A DNA stretch of 6,588 nucleotides, from positions 1 through 6,588 of the forward strand of contig CAILDT010000617.1 in the NCBI GenBank assembly GCA_903833025.1. The letters run 5' to 3'. The DNA is from an uncultured Bacteroidota bacterium. Its GTDB lineage: Bacteria > Bacteroidota > Bacteroidia > 2-12-FULL-35-15. A program made the position numbers and the translations under genes. Every line of letters begins with the position of its first letter. Positions within the stretch are counted from its first letter, which is position 1. Shown one piece after another: positions 3,177 to 6,588 of the stretch. Below the pieces are notes generated by a model that did not search any database, was not told where the DNA came from, and saw only the letters and a list, made by a program, of their open reading frames with translations.

Positions 3177-6089
3177 ATGAAAAATAAAAACATTGTTTTG
3201 TCGGCAGTAGCCATTTTTAGTGCTGTTGTTTCTTTTGGGCAACCAAAAATGATTGAGAAAGTTACGCGCAATGGTAGCGAACTTTTAATTCCTTATGAGA
3301 AATATGTGTTGCCGAACGGGCTTACCGTGGTGGTGCACGAGGACCACTCGGACCCGATGGTGTATGTGGATGTTACGTATCACGTGGGTTCGGCACGGGA
3401 GCAGGAGGGGCGGTCGGGCTTTGCGCACTTTTTTGAACATATGATGTTTGAAGGTAGTGAGCACGTAGGCAAAGGAAAACATTTTAAAATACTTACCGAG
3501 GTGGGTGGTACGCTTAATGGCTCTACTAACACGGATAGGACGAATTATTGGGAGATTGTGCCGGCGAATCAATTGGAAACTGCACTGTGGTTAGAGAGCG
3601 ATAGGATGGGCTTTTTGCTTGATTCGGTAACGCAGGAGAAATTCGAGAATCAACGTTCGACTGTTAAAAATGAGCGTGGGCAGCGGTATGATAATGTGCC
3701 GTATGGTGTGGCGAGAGAGAAAACTCACGCGGCGTTGTATCCGCCATCTAACCCGTATTCGTGGCTTACGATAGGGTATATTGAGGATTTGAATAGGGTG
3801 GATGTGAATGATTTGAAAAAGTTTTTTATGCGTTGGTATGGTCCAAACAATGCTACGTTAACTGTTTCGGGCGATGTGAAAACGGGTGATGTGGTGAAGT
3901 TGGCAGAAAAATATTTTGGTACTATTAATAAATGTCCTGATGTGCATCCGCAAACCATTGCGCCTGTTACCCTTGCGAGCGACCGTTATATTTCGTATGA
4001 AGATAATGTGCGTGCGCCACAGGTTACGTTTACGTTTCCGGCGGTGGAGCAGTATAGTGCTGATGAGGCTCCGTTGGAGGTGTTGGCTGATATTTTATCG
4101 GGCAGTAAATCGTCTATCATTTATCAAAATTTTGTGAAATCGGAATTGGCGCAATCGGCGTTTGCAAATAATATAACGCAGGAATCTGTTGGTGAGTTTG
4201 CAATTACGGTGAGGGCGTTTCCGGATAAACGATTGTCGCAAATGGATTCGCTTATTCGTAAATCGCTTGTGGAGTTTGAAAAACGCGGTGTTACGGATAA
4301 TGATTTGAAAAAATTTAAGGCAGGTTACGAAACTAATATTGTTTCTTCGTTATCAAGCGTGCAAGGCAAAGGCGGTATGCTGGCGGCTTATCAGACTTAT
4401 ACTGGCAATCCAAATTTTATTAAAAAAGAAATGGCTGCTTATAATAATGTATCGAAGGAAGATGTGATGCGCGTGTATAATAAGTATATAAAGGGACAGC
4501 ACGCGGTTATATTATCAGTATATCCGAAGGGGAAACCAAATGTGGCAGCAAAAGATAATTTTACCCCTCCAACACGCAACACCAATGCGTTGGAAGGAGC
4601 GGAGTATAAAAATCTGGTTTATACAAAAGCAAAAGATAATTTCGACAGAAACATTCAACCTAAGCCAAATGGTGCTGTATCAGTAAAAGTGCCTGACTAC
4701 TGGATGCTTAATTTTAAAAACGGAATAAAAATAATTGGCTCGAAATCGGATGAGGTACCCAGCGTAACTATACAATTGAATATAGAAGCGGGGCATCGTT
4801 ACGAAAATATTAAACAGGCAGGCATCTCCAGTTTGCTTACCAGTTTGATGAGCGAATCGACCACCAAACATACAGCAGAAGAAATATCTGAGAAATTAGA
4901 TTTGCTTGGAAGTAGCGTAAACATTCAGAATAACGGGCAGGATGTGATATTATCTATTTATTCGCTTACCAAAAATTTAGATTCTACTATCGCTATTGCA
5001 GATGAAATATTCTTTCATCCTAAATTTGATAAAACAGAATTTGAACGTGTGAAGAAACAACGATTGGAATCTATTGCCAATCAGGTAACACAGGCAACTA
5101 CCATTGCGAACAATGTATATGCAAAGTTATTGTATGGCGATAAACATATAATGGGAGTGTCGATGTTGGGCACCAAAGAAACAATAACGCCGCTTACGGT
5201 GGATGATTTGAAAAAGTATTATAACGAAATGTTTTCGCCATCAATTTCTAACATTGTTGTAGTGGGCGATATTGACAAGGATGTGATGATGCCTAAATTA
5301 ACGTTCCTTAAAAACTGGAATGGAAATGAAATAAAACATAATCCAGAACCACCAACACCAACCATTGACAGAGCAAAAATTTATTTTGTAAATAAAGATA
5401 AAGCACCGCAATCGGAAATAAGAATAGGGAAAATGGATATGGCGTATGATGCTTTCGGTGAATATTATAAATCAACTATTATGAATTATATTCTGGGTGG
5501 AGCGTTTAACTCGCATATAAATATGAACCTTCGCGAAGCAAAAGGATGGACGTATGGTGCGCGCTCTGGTTTCAGTGGCAATAAATTTATTGGGCAATAT
5601 ACTGCAAGTGCAGGGGTGCGCGGCAATGCTACTGACAGTTCGGTAGTAGAGTTTATAAAAGAAATGCGCAACTACGTAAAGACAGGCATTACGGAAGAGG
5701 AATTGGCGTTTACTAAAAGTTCGATGGGACAAGCAGATGCGCTGAAGTATGAAACAGCGCAACAAAAAGCTGCATTTATAAAAAGAATAATGGATTATAA
5801 TTTAGAAAAGAATTTTGTAGATAAACAAAATGATGTTTTAAATAAAATTACGAAACCAGAAATAAATGCACTTGCAAAAAAACATCTTACGTTTGATAAT
5901 ATGGTGATAGTAGTTGTAGGTGATAAAGCAAAAACGTACGAAGGGTTAACAAAATTAGGATACGAGGTAGTTGAATTAGATGCGGACGGAAATCCTTTAG
6001 CTAAAGCACCAAGCAAAGGTGATGGCGAAAAACCAAAACCCGGAATGATAAAAGAAGCTATTAAAGTTTCGCCTGAAGAAAGAAAGTAA
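3177..6089 (+). CDS. Exported M16 family zinc metallopeptidase, two fused halves (pitrilysin/PqqL-like)
   Basis: This 970-aa protein has a Sec signal peptide (residues 1-21, ending VVSFG). The next residue is Q22, fitting the Bacteroidota tendency for glutamine after signal peptidase I cleavage, so it is probably periplasmic. The N-terminal M16 half (about 40-450) carries the inverted zinc motif HFFEH at 84-88, with E87 as catalytic base, and a third zinc ligand in VKNERGQR (E166, 77 residues between). The C-terminal half (about 505-920) has no HxxEH; the aligned stretch GISSLLTSLMSE shows it is inactive. It keeps the substrate-binding Arg/Tyr signature LREAKGWTYG (R786, Y793). About 50 linker residues join the halves, which close as a clamshell round peptides. 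The last 35 residues are Lys/Pro-rich and likely disordered. The substrate is unknown. It is monocistronic and convergent with trmB, 11 bp between stops. Codon use changes sharply between the halves (see findings). Confidence 0.95.
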   Translation: MKNKNIVLSAVAIFSAVVSFGQPKMIEKVTRNGSELLIPYEKYVLPNGLTVVVHEDHSDPMVYVDVTYHVGSAREQEGRSGFAHFFEHMMFEGSEHVGKGKHFKILTEVGGTLNGSTNTDRTNYWEIVPANQLETALWLESDRMGFLLDSVTQEKFENQRSTVKNERGQRYDNVPYGVAREKTHAALYPPSNPYSWLTIGYIEDLNRVDVNDLKKFFMRWYGPNNATLTVSGDVKTGDVVKLAEKYFGTINKCPDVHPQTIAPVTLASDRYISYEDNVRAPQVTFTFPAVEQYSADEAPLEVLADILSGSKSSIIYQNFVKSELAQSAFANNITQESVGEFAITVRAFPDKRLSQMDSLIRKSLVEFEKRGVTDNDLKKFKAGYETNIVSSLSSVQGKGGMLAAYQTYTGNPNFIKKEMAAYNNVSKEDVMRVYNKYIKGQHAVILSVYPKGKPNVAAKDNFTPPTRNTNALEGAEYKNLVYTKAKDNFDRNIQPKPNGAVSVKVPDYWMLNFKNGIKIIGSKSDEVPSVTIQLNIEAGHRYENIKQAGISSLLTSLMSESTTKHTAEEISEKLDLLGSSVNIQNNGQDVILSIYSLTKNLDSTIAIADEIFFHPKFDKTEFERVKKQRLESIANQVTQATTIANNVYAKLLYGDKHIMGVSMLGTKETITPLTVDDLKKYYNEMFSPSISNIVVVGDIDKDVMMPKLTFLKNWNGNEIKHNPEPPTPTIDRAKIYFVNKDKAPQSEIRIGKMDMAYDAFGEYYKSTIMNYILGGAFNSHINMNLREAKGWTYGARSGFSGNKFIGQYTASAGVRGNATDSSVVEFIKEMRNYVKTGITEEELAFTKSSMGQADALKYETAQQKAAFIKRIMDYNLEKNFVDKQNDVLNKITKPEINALAKKHLTFDNMVIVVVGDKAKTYEGLTKLGYEVVELDADGNPLAKAPSKGDGEKPKPGMIKEAIKVSPEERK

Positions 6090-6118
6090 AAAACGATAAT
6101 TTATACTCGAAACTTTAA
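6061..6118. repeat. 11-bp inverted repeat spanning the convergent stop codons of the M16 gene and trmB
   Basis: TTAAAGTTTCG (6061-6071) and CGAAACTTTAA (6108-6118) are perfect complements around 36 bases that contain both stop codons (6087-6089 and 6101-6103). The left arm lies in codons for the IKVS stretch of the protease, and the right arm encodes LKFR of TrmB on the other strand. No T-tract follows on either side, so it is not a standard terminator, but no other terminator separates the two genes. Confidence 0.6.
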
Positions 6119-6588
6119 GTAACAAATCTTAAATCCCTTTTTTGTAAATATATTTTCATAATGTGTTTTGATTGATGTCAGCACTTCATCTCTGGATGAA
6201 GTGTTGGCATACAAATCATTGGTGGCATCTAAAATCTCAAACTTATTTTCTGTAGCTACTTCGCGTGAGAAATCATAAAACGGCTCGTTGTCTGTTTTCA
6301 AATTAATTACTCCTCCTTCAATCAGAAACTTTTTATAGCGATTAATAAACATCATATTGGTTAATCTTTTTCGGACACGTGTTTTCTGAGGTTGCGGGTC
6401 GGGGAAGGTAATCCATATTTCATTTATTTCATTGGCTGCAAAACAAGCTTCGATAAAATCTATTCGAGTGCGGACGAATGCAACATTATTCATTTTGGTA
6501 TCTACCGCTGTTTTCGCACCTGTATGAATTCGGCTGCCTTTTATATCCACACCTATAAAATTCTTATCAGGATAACGTTGTGCTAACC
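6101..6588 (-). CDS. trmB: tRNA (guanosine(46)-N7)-methyltransferase TrmB, 5' end outside window
   Basis: TrmB transfers a methyl group from S-adenosylmethionine to N7 of G46 in the tRNA variable loop. The visible 161 codons cover roughly the last three quarters of a family member of about 220 residues. The end of SAM motif I (LAQRYPDKNFIGVD, whose terminal Asp contacts the SAM ribose) runs off the right edge, so the glycine-rich loop is missing. Then follow the family motif WITFPDPQPQKTRVRKRLT, the LKTDNEPFY segment (Thr-Asp conserved) and the C-terminal THYENIFTKKGFKICYLKF signature. A GTG at 6550 could be read as a start, but the frame stays open to the edge and encodes conserved family residues there, so the gene continues beyond the window. 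It is convergent with the M16 gene; regulation cannot be seen because the 5' end is absent. Confidence 0.95.
   Translation of the reverse strand, partial: LAQRYPDKNFIGVDIKGSRIHTGAKTAVDTKMNNVAFVRTRIDFIEACFAANEINEIWITFPDPQPQKTRVRKRLTNMMFINRYKKFLIEGGVINLKTDNEPFYDFSREVATENKFEILDATNDLYANTSSRDEVLTSIKTHYENIFTKKGFKICYLKFRV

Noticed and set aside
3285..3572. Minus-strand frame of 95 codons, and the others at 3725-3958, 4680-4871, 5472-5765 and 5795-6016, as antisense genes
   Set aside because: All lie inside the M16 coding sequence, show no domain or leader, and are shadows of its codon use.
4827..4870. A second active site in the C-terminal M16 half
   Set aside because: The position aligned to HxxEH reads SLLTSLMSE with no histidine pair; this half is the usual inactive partner.
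6101..6550. TrmB starting at the GTG at 6550 as a complete 149-aa protein
   Set aside because: The frame continues to the window edge and encodes conserved SAM-binding residues there (YPDKNFIGVD), so the true start lies outside.

Overview
The window looks like chromosomal DNA of a Bacteroidota bacterium. The evidence is a C-terminal type IX secretion (Por) sorting domain on a kelch-propeller protein, AT-rich sequence, gene leaders with TAAA-type A-rich stretches in place of Shine-Dalgarno sites, and upstream boxes matching the Bacteroidota -7 element TAnnTTTG. Signal peptides and protein families agree. I cannot place it to genus; an environmental Chitinophagales/Sphingobacteriales/Flavobacteriales-type lineage is a guess.

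Layout, left to right. (1) The last 20 codons of an unidentified rightward gene, a heptameric AT repeat and a strong terminator. (2) tatA, rightward, a Tat translocase pore subunit with a striking 11-residue repeat in its tail. (3) A leftward gene, convergent with tatA, for a secreted six-bladed kelch propeller with a T9SS type A sorting domain. (4) A 519-bp gene-free gap (1742-2260) that is mostly a degenerate 21-bp-periodic array of about 15 units. (5) A rightward gene for a 206-aa protein of unproven function with a probable C-terminal FN3-like domain, closed by a 20-bp-stem terminator. (6) A 295-bp gap with GC-rich patches, a second heptameric repeat and a promoter. (7) A 970-aa exported M16 zinc metalloprotease made of two fused halves, with only the first half catalytic. 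(8) The C-terminal three quarters of trmB, leftward and convergent with the protease, cut by the right edge.

The genes do not form an operon or an obvious common pathway. Three of the four complete products act at or beyond the inner membrane (Tat translocation, T9SS secretion of the propeller, periplasmic proteolysis). TrmB is a housekeeping tRNA-modification enzyme. Gene orientation alternates, so each gene probably has its own promoter.

No clear new defence, mobile or metabolic system is visible. The observations most worth following are the 21-bp array (period of two helical turns, phased A/T runs, dyad cores), the inverted repeat spanning the two convergent stop codons of the protease and trmB, and an abrupt codon-usage change inside the protease gene.
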